DNA of 64,000 nt from an uncultured Opitutaceae bacterium (lineage in GTDB: Bacteria; Verrucomicrobiota; Verrucomicrobiia; Opitutales; Opitutaceae), in contig CAIOZY010000019.1 of NCBI GenBank assembly GCA_903862935.1, forward strand, positions 1-64,000, in the 5' to 3' direction. The translations under genes were made by a program, and so were the position numbers. The notes below the pieces were generated by a model, which saw only the letters and a program-made list of their open reading frames with translations, did no database searches and was not told the DNA's origin. Shown here piece by piece: positions 44,407-52,635 of this stretch; the stretch's first letter is position 1; each line of letters starts with the position of its first letter.

Positions 44407-44423
44407 CCTGACTTTCGCACGGC
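44407..44423 (+). repeat. IS left terminal inverted repeat
   Basis: CCTGACTTTCGCACGGC, reading inward, identical to the complement of the right end. It is preceded by the 4-bp target duplication CTAG at 44403-44406. Confidence 0.93.
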
Positions 44424-44449
44424 TAAACGCGTAATCAACGAGATACGAT

Positions 44450-46216
44450 TTATCCCCCCGGTTGTTGTCCACACACGCCGAGGTCCTTGGGATAGATTTT
44501 GGGCGGTGGCTGCTCGGGCAGTTGCCAACCGAGAGCGTCGATGATGGCCTGCTGAGGGGGTTCGGGCTGGGTGATGCGTTCCAGGCAGAGCTGGCGTCCG
44601 TCTCGAAGGTTGAACCAGACCTCGACGAGCTGCATGCGTCCGAGTTGATCGAAGACGGCGGCGGGCATGAGACCTGGAGCGGCCGGGCGAAGTTGATTGC
44701 GCAGACAGGCCCAGAGGGCGTAGCCGAGAAACGCCACAAGGACGTGTGCTTCGACGCGGGGTTGGGTATAGTGCCAGATGGGACGTACCCCGAGTTCGCT
44801 CTTAAAGACTCGAAACGCCGCTTCGACCTCCGAGAGCTGCACATAGCGGCGCCAGAGGTCGGTGGGATCGGTGGACGTCAGATTGGTGCGCAGCAGATAG
44901 GCGCCGTCGCGCCAGGCGGCCTTGCGCAGGCGCTCGCGGTCCCAGCGCCAGGACAGTTTTTTGCCGTCGAACTCGACGTGGACGTAATGCCAGGCGCGTC
45001 CGTGGCGTTCCTCCAGGCGGCCCAGTCGGCGCCACACCCGGTCGGGCCGCACGCGGCCCCTCCACCAGGATCTGCGCAGCCGGATGAGATCGCGCATAAG
45101 GCCGCGCACAATCCGGGTGCGCATCGCCTGTTCCTTGGCCGCGCGGGGGCGGCTGCGGGCGAGGACGTAGGTCTCAGCGTCTTCCGGCAGGAGCTTCACC
45201 TCCACCTCGGGCGAAATGGCCTGCCAGTCCTGGGTCAGCAGATGCGCCTCGCGGGGGCCCAAAGCAGAGCGCGGGGCTCCGACCAGGTAGTGGCCGCCGC
45301 GGGCGCGCAGCTCATCCAGGTTGTCCTCAGAAACGATCCCGCGGTCAAAAACCCAGACCCGGCCCATCTTCCCATGGCGCGCTTCCACGTGGTCGATCAT
45401 CGGCAGCAGCGTCGTCACATCGACCCGGTTGCCGTCGAAAAGCTCATAGGCGACAGGTAGACCCTCAGGGGTGACGATCAGCGCGAGGACCACCTGCTCG
45501 CAGTCAGGCCGGTGATCCCGCGAATAGCCTCGGGCGGCTTGCTCCACCTCGGCGGCCTCGCCCTCAAAATACGAGCTCGTCAGATCATACAGCAGGAGAT
45601 CACACGTGACCCCGAAAAGGTCCTTCCAGCGCCGGGCCAGGTGTTGCTCCAAATCGGCCTTGTGCGGCAGGAGCCGGTCGAGCGCCCGGTAGAGTCGGTC
45701 CTTCTCCGCCACCGCCGCGTCCGTGTCCAGCAGCCATCCAATCGCGCTCTGTGGATAAAACTGCTTATGCACCGATAACTCGGAGCCGGGGGAGCACAGC
45801 CGGCTGACCACCAACAGCTCGATCACCTTCGCCCAAGGCACCATCCCGGGCTCGTCTTCGAGCCGCGCGGCAAAGAACCCATCCAGGTCGAGCTGCCCCC
45901 ACAGCTTCGTCGCCGCCCAGCAGTCGCCAAACCTCCGTGGCCGCCGCACGCTCAGGCTGGAAAGCACCACCTCCACACAATCCGCTTGCGCCGGCGCCGG
46001 GCGCCCCGCCCACAACTGCATCTGGCGCTCCTCGCCACTCTCCGTCAACACCGCGATCGTGCGCTCCCACTGCTCAACTTGGGATCCCTGCAACTCTCCC
46101 AGATGCAGCACCTGCCGTTGCACCACTCGCCGCCGCGACACCCGCACGCTCTCGCAGAGCGAATAGTAAACGTGCTCTTTGCCGTGCCGCTTCACACGGT
46201 GCGTCTTCAAGTGCAT
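44450..46216 (-). CDS. IS1634-family (IS4 superfamily) transposase
   Basis: A 588-residue DDE transposase. The first catalytic Asp is Asp211 in LLYDLTSSYF, the second Asp291 in WVFDRGIVSE. The Glu is Glu463 or Glu465 in QLSEVEAAFRVFKSELGVRPI (cited in parts), followed by H...R...H and a hydrophobic C-terminal helix, which is the IS1634 arrangement. The N-terminal segment is basic, as expected for end binding. The gene is intact from ATG 46216 and ends 43 bp inside the left end of the element. Confidence 0.93.
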   Translation of the reverse strand: MHLKTHRVKRHGKEHVYYSLCESVRVSRRRVVQRQVLHLGELQGSQVEQWERTIAVLTESGEERQMQLWAGRPAPAQADCVEVVLSSLSVRRPRRFGDCWAATKLWGQLDLDGFFAARLEDEPGMVPWAKVIELLVVSRLCSPGSELSVHKQFYPQSAIGWLLDTDAAVAEKDRLYRALDRLLPHKADLEQHLARRWKDLFGVTCDLLLYDLTSSYFEGEAAEVEQAARGYSRDHRPDCEQVVLALIVTPEGLPVAYELFDGNRVDVTTLLPMIDHVEARHGKMGRVWVFDRGIVSEDNLDELRARGGHYLVGAPRSALGPREAHLLTQDWQAISPEVEVKLLPEDAETYVLARSRPRAAKEQAMRTRIVRGLMRDLIRLRRSWWRGRVRPDRVWRRLGRLEERHGRAWHYVHVEFDGKKLSWRWDRERLRKAAWRDGAYLLRTNLTSTDPTDLWRRYVQLSEVEAAFRVFKSELGVRPIWHYTQPRVEAHVLVAFLGYALWACLRNQLRPAAPGLMPAAVFDQLGRMQLVEVWFNLRDGRQLCLERITQPEPPQQAIIDALGWQLPEQPPPKIYPKDLGVCGQQPGG

Positions 46217-46364
46217 CGCACTCCCAGTATCGCACGATCCAGGCCCCGTCGTCTACGGGGTAGGTTGTCCCACACGCTTCTTGCGCGCTCGCCTCCTATG
46301 TAAGTACCTGTCCTATCGAATCAGGCTCGGCGCCTTCACCCCGAAAAAAGTTAAAAACCGCCCC

Positions 46365-46381
46365 GCCGTGCGAAAGTCAGG
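46365..46381 (-). repeat. IS right terminal inverted repeat
   Basis: The complement of this 17-bp stretch is identical to the left end. It is followed by CTAG at 46382-46385, the matching target duplication. Confidence 0.93.
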
Positions 46382-46826
46382 CTAGGGCCCGCTCGGCCTC
46401 CGCGCGCGACCCCAGGGATGTCAGGTCCAGTTCGTTCATTGCGGCGAACGCCTCCCGATTCGAGGCCCACCGGTAGCCCTTGGGCGCAACGTCAACCACA
46501 AACAGGCGCTCGACACGGTCCGGGTTCCTGCAGGCGAGCAGCATGGCGACCTTTCCCCCCATGCTGTGCCCGAGCAGGCTCACCCGGCCCAACTCCCGCG
46601 CATCGAGCCAGGCCATGACATCCCCGGCCATCGCCTCGTAGGTCACCGGGCGCGCGTGCGGGGACTGCCCGTGGCCGCGCAGGTCGAGCGCCAGGACGTG
46701 GTAACGCTCTGCCAGGGCCCGGCCGGCCGCCTGCCAGTTCCGGGAGGAGCCCAGGAGTCCATGCAGGATGACGAGCGGGGGGCGTCCTGTGCCCCCGAGA
46801 TCGCGGTAGTTGAGGGTGACCGGCAT
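46382..46826 (-). pseudogene. 5' part of an alpha/beta hydrolase gene cut by an IS
   Basis: From ATG 46826, it encodes the first 148 residues of a YbfF-like alpha/beta hydrolase: the oxyanion motif ILHGLLGSS, LDLRGHGQSPH, and nucleophile Ser in LLGHSMGGK are present. Translation runs into the IS and stops a few bases inside it (TGA at about 46379-46381). Without the acid and His residues of the triad, which lie in the separated 3' part, the product cannot be active. It is divergent from mutS. Confidence 0.9.
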
Positions 46827-46918
46827 GGGGCCAAAATGAGCGGCGCGCCGCCCCCGGCGCAAGGCAGCGCTTAAGCGTTGCCAACCGAGCCGGGCCGCCG
46901 TGAGTCTTTGAGACGCCC

Positions 46919-49477
46919 ATGCCGGAGAGCGAGAAGACAACCCCGATGATGCAGCAGTACCTGGAGGTGAAGCGCGGGCTGCCGCGCGGCACGATGCTGC
47001 TGTTCCGACTGGGCGACTTCTTTGAGATGTTCTTCGAGGACGCCGTTGATGCCTCCAGACTGCTCGGGCTCACCCTCACCAAGCGCCAGGACCACCCCAT
47101 GGCCGGGATCCCGTACCATGCGGTGGACAGCTATGCGACGAAGCTGCTGGGCGCGGGCCGGAAGGTCGCGATCTGCGACCAGCAGGAGGCTGCACGCCCG
47201 GGCAAGCTCGTGCGCCGCCAGCTGACTCGCATCCTGAGCCCGGGGACCACGATCGCGGCAGGCCAGCTCGAGGCCGTCCGAAACCACTATCTGGCCGCGG
47301 TGGCGATCGACCCGAGGGGACTCCACGCCGCCTGGCTCGACCTGTCGACCGGGGAGTTCAAGGTGGCGACCGATCCGAAGGTCGAAAACCTCCTGCCCGT
47401 CCTGGCAGCCCTTGCGCCGGACGAACTGCTGGTCGCCGAGGGCGAGCCCGCGCGCTGGCAGGCCGCCCCGCACGGGGAGACTGCGGTGCACGGCCTGCAC
47501 GCCTTCGCCGCGGGGAGGATGTGCTCGGAACTTCCCGGGTACCACTTCGATCCGAACTCAGGCGCCCGGGACGTCATGGCCGCCCTGGGCGTCCTGAACC
47601 TGAACGGCTACGGAATCGACGCGGCGCACCCCGCCCTCGGGCCCGCCGGGGCGCTCGTTCGGTACGCGACCGAGAACCTCTGCGCCAAGCCCCAGAACCT
47701 GCGCGGGCTCCAGGAGTACCGCAGCGCCCGGACGCTCCTGCTCGATCCGGCGACCCTGCGCAACCTGGAGATCTTCGCCTCGAGCCGGGGCGTGCGCGAC
47801 GACTCCCTCATGGCGGCGGTAGACCGGACGTCGAGCTCGGCGGGAACGCGCCTGCTGGAGCGCTGGCTTGCGGCCCCCACCCTCGACCTGCCTGAGATCC
47901 GGCGGCGGCAGGCCCTGGTCGGTGAATTGTCCGCACAGCCGGCGCGGCTCGCCGGGCTGCGCGAGCGCCTGGCCCGGGTCCGGGACATTCCGAGGATCCT
48001 CGGCCGGCTTCAGAACCGCCTCCGGACCCCCCGGGAGCTGGGAGGAATACGGGACACGCTTCGAGAGCTGCCGGAGATCAAGGCGGCCGTCGCCTCCGTC
48101 GGCCCGGCCCGAGAGGTTGCCGAGCTCGGGTCGAGGCTCGCCGACCTTCCGCATTTGGATGCGAAACTCTCGTCGGCCCTCAGCGACGAGCTGCCCGCGG
48201 CCCTCGAGGACGGAAACTTCATCCGGCCCGGCTACGACGCCGAATTGGACCGGCTCCGGGAGCTGACGAGCGGCAACCGCACCTGGCTTTCCGACCTGGA
48301 GAAGTCTGAGCAGGAGCGGACCGGGATCAGGAGCCTGAAGGTCCGCTTCACAAACAACTTTGGCTACTACATCGAGGTCACCAAGGCCAACCTCCACCTG
48401 GTGCCGGCCGACTACGTACGCCGCCAGACGACCGTCGGGGGCGAGCGCTACGTGACGGAGGACCTTAGGCGCAAGGAAAAGGAGATCTTCCACGCCGAGG
48501 AGAACGCGCTGAACCGGGAGAGGGAATTGTTCCAGGGGCTGCTTGAGGCCGTGCTCGGAGAGTCCCAGGCCCTGACCCGGACGGCCGACGCCCTGGCCGA
48601 GCTGGACGTCATCGCGGGCTGGGCCGTCCTCGCCCGCGAGTGGGACTACTGCCGGCCCGAGGTCGACGAGAGCGGGGTTCTCGAGGTCGTCGAGGGCCGC
48701 CACCCGGTCGTCGAGCAGATGCTGCGCAGCCCCGGCGCGCGGCCGGCCGGGGCCGGCCCGGAGTTCGTGCCAAACGACGCGACCCTCTCCTGCGAGGAAA
48801 CGCAGATCGCGCTGATCACCGGTCCCAACATGGCCGGCAAGTCCACCTACATCCGGCAGGTGGCCCTGATCGCGCTTCTGGCCCACATCGGCTGCTGGGT
48901 GCCCGCCCGCTCCTGCCGCATGGGGCTTGTGGACCGGATCTTCTCGCGGGTCGGGGCGAGCGACGACCTGGCCCGCGGCAACTCGACCTTCATGGTCGAG
49001 ATGAACGAGACGGCGAACATCCTCAACAATGCGACCGAACGCTCGCTGATCATCCTCGATGAGATCGGCCGGGGCACATCGACCTACGACGGGCTGAGCA
49101 TCGCCTGGGCCGTGGTCGAGCACCTGCACCGCGACCCCGAGCGGGGCCCGCGGACCCTGTTCGCCACCCACTACCAGGAGCTGACCCAGCTGGAGGGGCA
49201 CCTGCCCCGGCTTCGCAACTTCTCGGTCGCGGTCAAGGAGTGGAACGAGGACATCGTGTTCGTGCGGCGCGTGGTCCCCGGGGCCACGGACCGCAGCTAC
49301 GGCATCCAGGTCGCCCGCCTTGCGGGCCTGCCCATTTCGGTGATCGACCGGGCAAAGGCGATCCTGGGGCGGCTCGAAAGCGACGAGGCGAGCGTCACGG
49401 TGTCCGCGCCCCAGGCCCGCCCGAAGAAGAAGATCACGGTCGCCCCGCCGGAGGACAGCCAGATGAAGCTGCTCTAG
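46919..49477 (+). CDS. mutS: DNA mismatch repair protein MutS
   Basis: An 852-residue full-length MutS. Mismatch-reading motif F34-F-E36 in LGDFFEMFFEDA lies in domain I, followed by connector, core and clamp domains. The ATPase domain has Walker A GPNMAGKS (635-642), the STFMVEMNETANIL segment, Walker B LIILDEIGRGTST, and TLFATHYQEL. The C-terminus has a short basic segment KKKITV. No mutL is in the window. The 3' end overlaps the DAHP synthase stop by four bases, converging. Confidence 0.96.
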   Translation: MPESEKTTPMMQQYLEVKRGLPRGTMLLFRLGDFFEMFFEDAVDASRLLGLTLTKRQDHPMAGIPYHAVDSYATKLLGAGRKVAICDQQEAARPGKLVRRQLTRILSPGTTIAAGQLEAVRNHYLAAVAIDPRGLHAAWLDLSTGEFKVATDPKVENLLPVLAALAPDELLVAEGEPARWQAAPHGETAVHGLHAFAAGRMCSELPGYHFDPNSGARDVMAALGVLNLNGYGIDAAHPALGPAGALVRYATENLCAKPQNLRGLQEYRSARTLLLDPATLRNLEIFASSRGVRDDSLMAAVDRTSSSAGTRLLERWLAAPTLDLPEIRRRQALVGELSAQPARLAGLRERLARVRDIPRILGRLQNRLRTPRELGGIRDTLRELPEIKAAVASVGPAREVAELGSRLADLPHLDAKLSSALSDELPAALEDGNFIRPGYDAELDRLRELTSGNRTWLSDLEKSEQERTGIRSLKVRFTNNFGYYIEVTKANLHLVPADYVRRQTTVGGERYVTEDLRRKEKEIFHAEENALNRERELFQGLLEAVLGESQALTRTADALAELDVIAGWAVLAREWDYCRPEVDESGVLEVVEGRHPVVEQMLRSPGARPAGAGPEFVPNDATLSCEETQIALITGPNMAGKSTYIRQVALIALLAHIGCWVPARSCRMGLVDRIFSRVGASDDLARGNSTFMVEMNETANILNNATERSLIILDEIGRGTSTYDGLSIAWAVVEHLHRDPERGPRTLFATHYQELTQLEGHLPRLRNFSVAVKEWNEDIVFVRRVVPGATDRSYGIQVARLAGLPISVIDRAKAILGRLESDEASVTVSAPQARPKKKITVAPPEDSQMKLL

Positions 49478-50517
49478 CCGCGCGATGAGCGCCGCAGTTC
49501 CCAGACCTTGCGGGCCTCCGCGACCGTGCGGGCCAGGGCATCGGGGGTAAGCGCCTGCTTGGGGTCGTCGCCGATCCCGTGGCTCGGGCTCACGTGGGTC
49601 TCGATCGACAGCCCGTCGGCCCCGTAGGCCACGGCGGCCAGGGCGCAGGCGGGGACGTAGGAGGCCTTGCCGACCGCATGGGACGGGTCCACGACCACGG
49701 AGGCCCACGTCTTCTCCTTGAGCAGCGGGATGATGCTCTCGTCGGGATAGTTTCGGTAGCCGTCGAGCGCGGGCGCGGTCCCCCGCGGACAGAGGATCAC
49801 GTTGGGGTTGCCGAAGGAGGCGATGTACTCGGCGGCGAGGATGAACTCGTTCAAAGTCCCCATGTGCAGGCCCCTCTTGAGCAGGACCGCCACCTTGTTC
49901 TTGCCCGCGATCGTTTTTCCTATCGCGCGCAGCAGCGAGTAGTTCAGGGCGTTGCGCGCGCCCACCTGAAGCAGCGTCACTCCGGCCGCCAGGGCGAGTT
50001 TAACGTGCCCCTCGTCCATGACCTCCGTGACGACCGGAAGCCCGGTCCTCCGTGAGGCCTCCATCAGGATGTCGAGCGACTTCGAGTCGCCCTGGAACGT
50101 GTAGGGATTGGTGCGCGGCTTCCAGACTCCGCCTCGCAGGACGTGGGCGCCGGCCGCCTTCACGGCCTCGGCCGTCTCCAGCAGATAGCCCGGGTTCTTC
50201 GGGTCCACGGTGCACGGGCCCGCGATCACCAGCAGCTCCGTGCCGAGGGTCACCCCGCCCACTTCGAGCCTTCCGTTGGCCAGGTCAGAGCGGCGGTCCA
50301 TGAGCTTGAACGGCGACTGGATCCGGTCGATCCGGTCGATGTAGGCCAGCCCCTCGAGCCGGTTGATCATGAGCTCGTCGCGCTCGTCGCCGACGATGGC
50401 GTAGATCGTGCGCACGGCGCCCTCGATCGGCTGGATCTTGCAGCCGAATTCCGCGACGATCGCGGTCACCTCGTTGAGCTGCTCGGGGCTGAGATGGTTG
50501 GACTTGGGTAGGATCAT
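49474..50517 (-). CDS. aroF: 3-deoxy-7-phosphoheptulonate (DAHP) synthase, type I-beta with regulatory domain
   Basis: A 347-residue enzyme that condenses phosphoenolpyruvate and erythrose 4-phosphate, the first shikimate step. Residues about 1-75 form the ferredoxin-like regulatory domain of the I-beta group (SNHLSPEQLNEV...). The catalytic barrel has AGPCTVD, LRGGVWKPRTNPYTFQG (in part), VTEVMDEG, LLQVGARN, VLLKRG, LCPRG and VVDPSHAVGKA, including the metal and PEP ligands. The N-terminal domain usually mediates feedback by an aromatic amino acid. Upstream lie a leader reading frame and terminator-like hairpin, indicating attenuation as a second control. Confidence 0.94.
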   Translation of the reverse strand: MILPKSNHLSPEQLNEVTAIVAEFGCKIQPIEGAVRTIYAIVGDERDELMINRLEGLAYIDRIDRIQSPFKLMDRRSDLANGRLEVGGVTLGTELLVIAGPCTVDPKNPGYLLETAEAVKAAGAHVLRGGVWKPRTNPYTFQGDSKSLDILMEASRRTGLPVVTEVMDEGHVKLALAAGVTLLQVGARNALNYSLLRAIGKTIAGKNKVAVLLKRGLHMGTLNEFILAAEYIASFGNPNVILCPRGTAPALDGYRNYPDESIIPLLKEKTWASVVVDPSHAVGKASYVPACALAAVAYGADGLSIETHVSPSHGIGDDPKQALTPDALARTVAEARKVWELRRSSRG

Positions 50518-50548
50518 GGCTTGGGGACCGCAGGGCTCCTAAAACGCA

Positions 50549-50575
50549 AGAGCCGCCTTCCGGTGAGGCGGCTCT
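50549..50575 (-). terminator. Putative attenuator/terminator upstream of DAHP synthase
   Basis: A 10-bp perfect stem (50549-50558 with 50566-50575) encloses a 7-base loop. On the minus strand it is followed by TTGCGTTTT, a weak T-rich tail, about 31 bases before the aroF start. It lies about 28 bases past the stop of the leader reading frame. It can act as the terminator arm of an attenuator, or simply end transcription coming from the upstream rluA-type gene. Confidence 0.6.
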
Positions 50576-50603
50576 CGGCGAAGGGCCTGCGGTCGGTGCA
50601 GGT

Positions 50604-50678
50604 TCAGGCTTCGCGGCGGCCGCCGGATAGAGCCGGGGCAAAAAAGTGAGTAAAGTAGCCTTGGGGCGCGCCGCTCAT
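50604..50678 (-). CDS. Aromatic amino-acid leader peptide (24 residues)
   Basis: The frame from ATG 50678 to TGA 50604-50606 encodes MSGAPQGYFTHFF followed by 11 further residues, ending GGRREA. A cluster of Tyr-Phe-Thr-His-Phe-Phe, four aromatic biosynthetic residues in six codons, sits directly upstream of a terminator-like hairpin and a DAHP synthase gene, the arrangement of phe-type leader peptides. No strong Shine-Dalgarno is seen before the ATG. Between stop and hairpin there is a 5-bp hairpin (50586-50602), and the leader codons GGCGGCCGCC (50615-50624) could pair with the terminator's GCCGCC arm as an antiterminator. Regulation by Phe or Tyr level is inferred. Confidence 0.6.
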   Translation of the reverse strand: MSGAPQGYFTHFFAPALSGGRREA

Positions 50679-50715
50679 GTCAGGATGGTGGATGTGGATA
50701 CCCCGGCCCGGCTTG

Positions 50716-51486
50716 TCAACGCGTTTGTCCGCCGGGTCCGACAGCAGCCTCAAACTCAGCCGGCAGAGCAGAGCGCGCCGAGAACGCATAGGTCCGGCCC
50801 CGGAAGGCGTAGTCAAGCGAGCTCTCCAGCGAATGCAGGAACAGCCGCTTGGTCCCGGCCTGCTTGGCGAAGGCGCGGTTGGCCCTGAAGTCCCCGTAGG
50901 TCTGGTCCCCGACGATGGGGAGCCCCCGCTTCGCGCACTGGACCCGAAGCTGGTGGCTCCTGCCGGTCCCCGGCTCGAGCCTCAGCAGAGAAATCCTCGG
51001 CAGCCCATTGCCCCGGCGGACGAGCTTCATCAGGCACTCTGCGGCGACGGCTCCGCCCGGGGCCGACCGCACGATGCCGCCCCGCTTGACGATTTCCAGC
51101 CGGTCCCTCCATGCCTCCTCGGGCCGCACCGGGGCGCCAAAGACCGCAGCCGCGTAGGCCTTGCTCATCTGCCTCTTCCGGAACTGCTCCTTGACCTCGC
51201 GCGCAAGCTCCGGGCCCGAGGCCACGAGGATCACCCCCGAGGTGGCCGAGTCGAGCCGGTTCAAAAGCCACAGGCGCAGTGGCCCCTCGGGGCCCTCCCA
51301 CTCGTAAACCTCCCCGTCAAGCCGGTATGGGGCGACGAGGAGGGAGCGCGGTTCCTCCCCGGCCCGGTTGGGATGGGACAGGACCCCGGCGGGCTTGTCC
51401 AGGGCGGCCAGTCCGTTCTCGTCGCGGGCGAGCAGCCGGACCCCGGGCCCGAGCGGCAGGCCCGCCCAGAAATCCTGCGTCTTCAC
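50716..51486 (-). CDS. RluA-family pseudouridine synthase
   Basis: A 256-residue RNA pseudouridine synthase. The catalytic Asp79 is in NRLDSATSGV, the RluA-type NRLD/HRLD motif. LDKPAGVLSHP precedes it, and LEPGTGRSHQLRVQ further on carries the conserved Arg. No S4 RNA-binding domain is present. The RNA target is unknown. Its start overlaps the TonB-like stop by four bases (ATGA), so the genes are coupled. Confidence 0.87.
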   Translation of the reverse strand: MKTQDFWAGLPLGPGVRLLARDENGLAALDKPAGVLSHPNRAGEEPRSLLVAPYRLDGEVYEWEGPEGPLRLWLLNRLDSATSGVILVASGPELAREVKEQFRKRQMSKAYAAAVFGAPVRPEEAWRDRLEIVKRGGIVRSAPGGAVAAECLMKLVRRGNGLPRISLLRLEPGTGRSHQLRVQCAKRGLPIVGDQTYGDFRANRAFAKQAGTKRLFLHSLESSLDYAFRGRTYAFSARSALPAEFEAAVGPGGQTR

Positions 51487-52610
51487 AGGTACAGGAAGTT
51501 AATCTGCAGCTCCTGCTCTTCGCCGAGGACAGCCTTCATGTCCTCGGACCACTCGCCGTAGGGGGCTCCGATCGTGATCGCCCGGGCGCAGGCGCGGGTG
51601 CCCTGCTCCGAGGTTCCCGAGGTCGGCACGATGTCGATAATCGCGGAGACGTCCCCCTTCGAGTTGAGCTTGAAGCGGACGGCGACCTGGCTGCCGGAGG
51701 CCGGGGAAATCCGGCTCTGGTCGAGGATCGCGTACCAGTTCAGCTGAACGGCCTCGAGCAGCCGGTGCAGGTACACCCCGTAGTTGCTGAAGCGCGAGTC
51801 CAGGGCCGTGATGCCCACGTTCTGGGTCCCGAACTGGTTGTCCTTGAAGATGGCCGGGCGCACGTGCGCCTCGAGGCTCCTGCGGGGCTGCGGGTGCCGG
51901 GGGTCGATCCGGGGGGCGCCGGCGGCGACGTTCTCGATCAGCGGGGCGTCGCGCTCGCCCTCGACCCGGTCGGGAACAGGCTGGGCGTTGGGGCTGGGTT
52001 TCGCGAGGTTGGAGCCGAACCCGTCGAGGGAATCGCCCTCCTTCTTTTCAAAACCCGGGAGCGGATCCTGCTGCCGGCGCGGCGTCACGACCGAGGCGAC
52101 CTGGGGCGACGGCGGCATCGGGGGGGGCGTCGGCAGGTCCTGCTGCGGCGGGCTCAACTGCCCGGTGACGATCTGGTTGGACTCGATGTCCTTTCGGCCC
52201 GTGAGGGCGGGCATGTCGCTTTTGCCGTTCGGGGTGGGCTTCTCCTGGGCGACCTGCTGGTTTCGGTCGCTGAAATTGTGGGTCTTGTCGGGGATGTTCT
52301 CCGGGGCGTTGGGGTTGGCCTCCACGAACCGGTCCGGGACTTTCGGCGCCTTCGGGGCCTTCGGCATGAACATCGACGGGTCCATCTCGATGTCCAGCTG
52401 GTGGGGGCTTAGGTGGGGCCGCGGCACCGAGCGCACGGGCTCAACCTTGAGCAGGTGCGGGACCACCAATAGAAGCAGCAGGTGGATCAGCAGCGTTCCG
52501 GCCACCCCGATCTGGATCGAGCGGACCTCGGGCTTCTCCGACAGCCACGGGAAGCCCCGGCGGCGTTGCCGGGGCTTGGCGGACGGTTGAGGTGCGGAAA
52601 TTTCGCTCAT
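51483..52610 (-). CDS. Single-span, proline-rich TonB-like periplasmic protein
   Basis: A 375-residue protein. A basic N-terminus (KPRQRRRGF) leads to one membrane helix (residues about 33-52), then a long Pro/Gln/Asp-rich periplasmic region (about 60-240). The C-terminal domain resembles TonB C-terminal folds (SRFSNYGVYLHRLLEAVQLNW, then VAVRFKLNSKGDVSAIIDIV, cited in part). It is not next to ExbB/ExbD genes, so its energy source would have to be the set at 40-42 kb or another. No closer identification is possible. Confidence 0.6.
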   Translation of the reverse strand: MSEISAPQPSAKPRQRRRGFPWLSEKPEVRSIQIGVAGTLLIHLLLLLVVPHLLKVEPVRSVPRPHLSPHQLDIEMDPSMFMPKAPKAPKVPDRFVEANPNAPENIPDKTHNFSDRNQQVAQEKPTPNGKSDMPALTGRKDIESNQIVTGQLSPPQQDLPTPPPMPPSPQVASVVTPRRQQDPLPGFEKKEGDSLDGFGSNLAKPSPNAQPVPDRVEGERDAPLIENVAAGAPRIDPRHPQPRRSLEAHVRPAIFKDNQFGTQNVGITALDSRFSNYGVYLHRLLEAVQLNWYAILDQSRISPASGSQVAVRFKLNSKGDVSAIIDIVPTSGTSEQGTRACARAITIGAPYGEWSEDMKAVLGEEQELQINFLYL

Positions 52611-52635
52611 CGTGACCCCGGCAAGACGCAGGAGG

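Larger units (their letters stand above)
44407..46381 (-). mobile_element. IS1634-like insertion sequence, complete, 1,975 bp
   Basis: It is bounded by 17-bp perfect inverted repeats (44407-44423 and 46365-46381) and flanked on each side by CTAG (44403-44406 and 46382-46385). It carries one transposase gene filling nearly the whole element. It interrupts an alpha/beta hydrolase gene, and removal of the element plus one CTAG restores the reading frame. Intact ends, transposase and target duplication suggest a recent and possibly still active insertion. The CTAG site is palindromic, so a formal alternative is that CTAG belongs to each end. Confidence 0.92.

Noticed and set aside
47558-49708. 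A 716-codon open frame on the strand opposite mutS
   Set aside because: It is antiparallel to a full, motif-complete mutS gene and has the Arg/Pro/Gly/His-rich composition of a GC-rich shadow frame.
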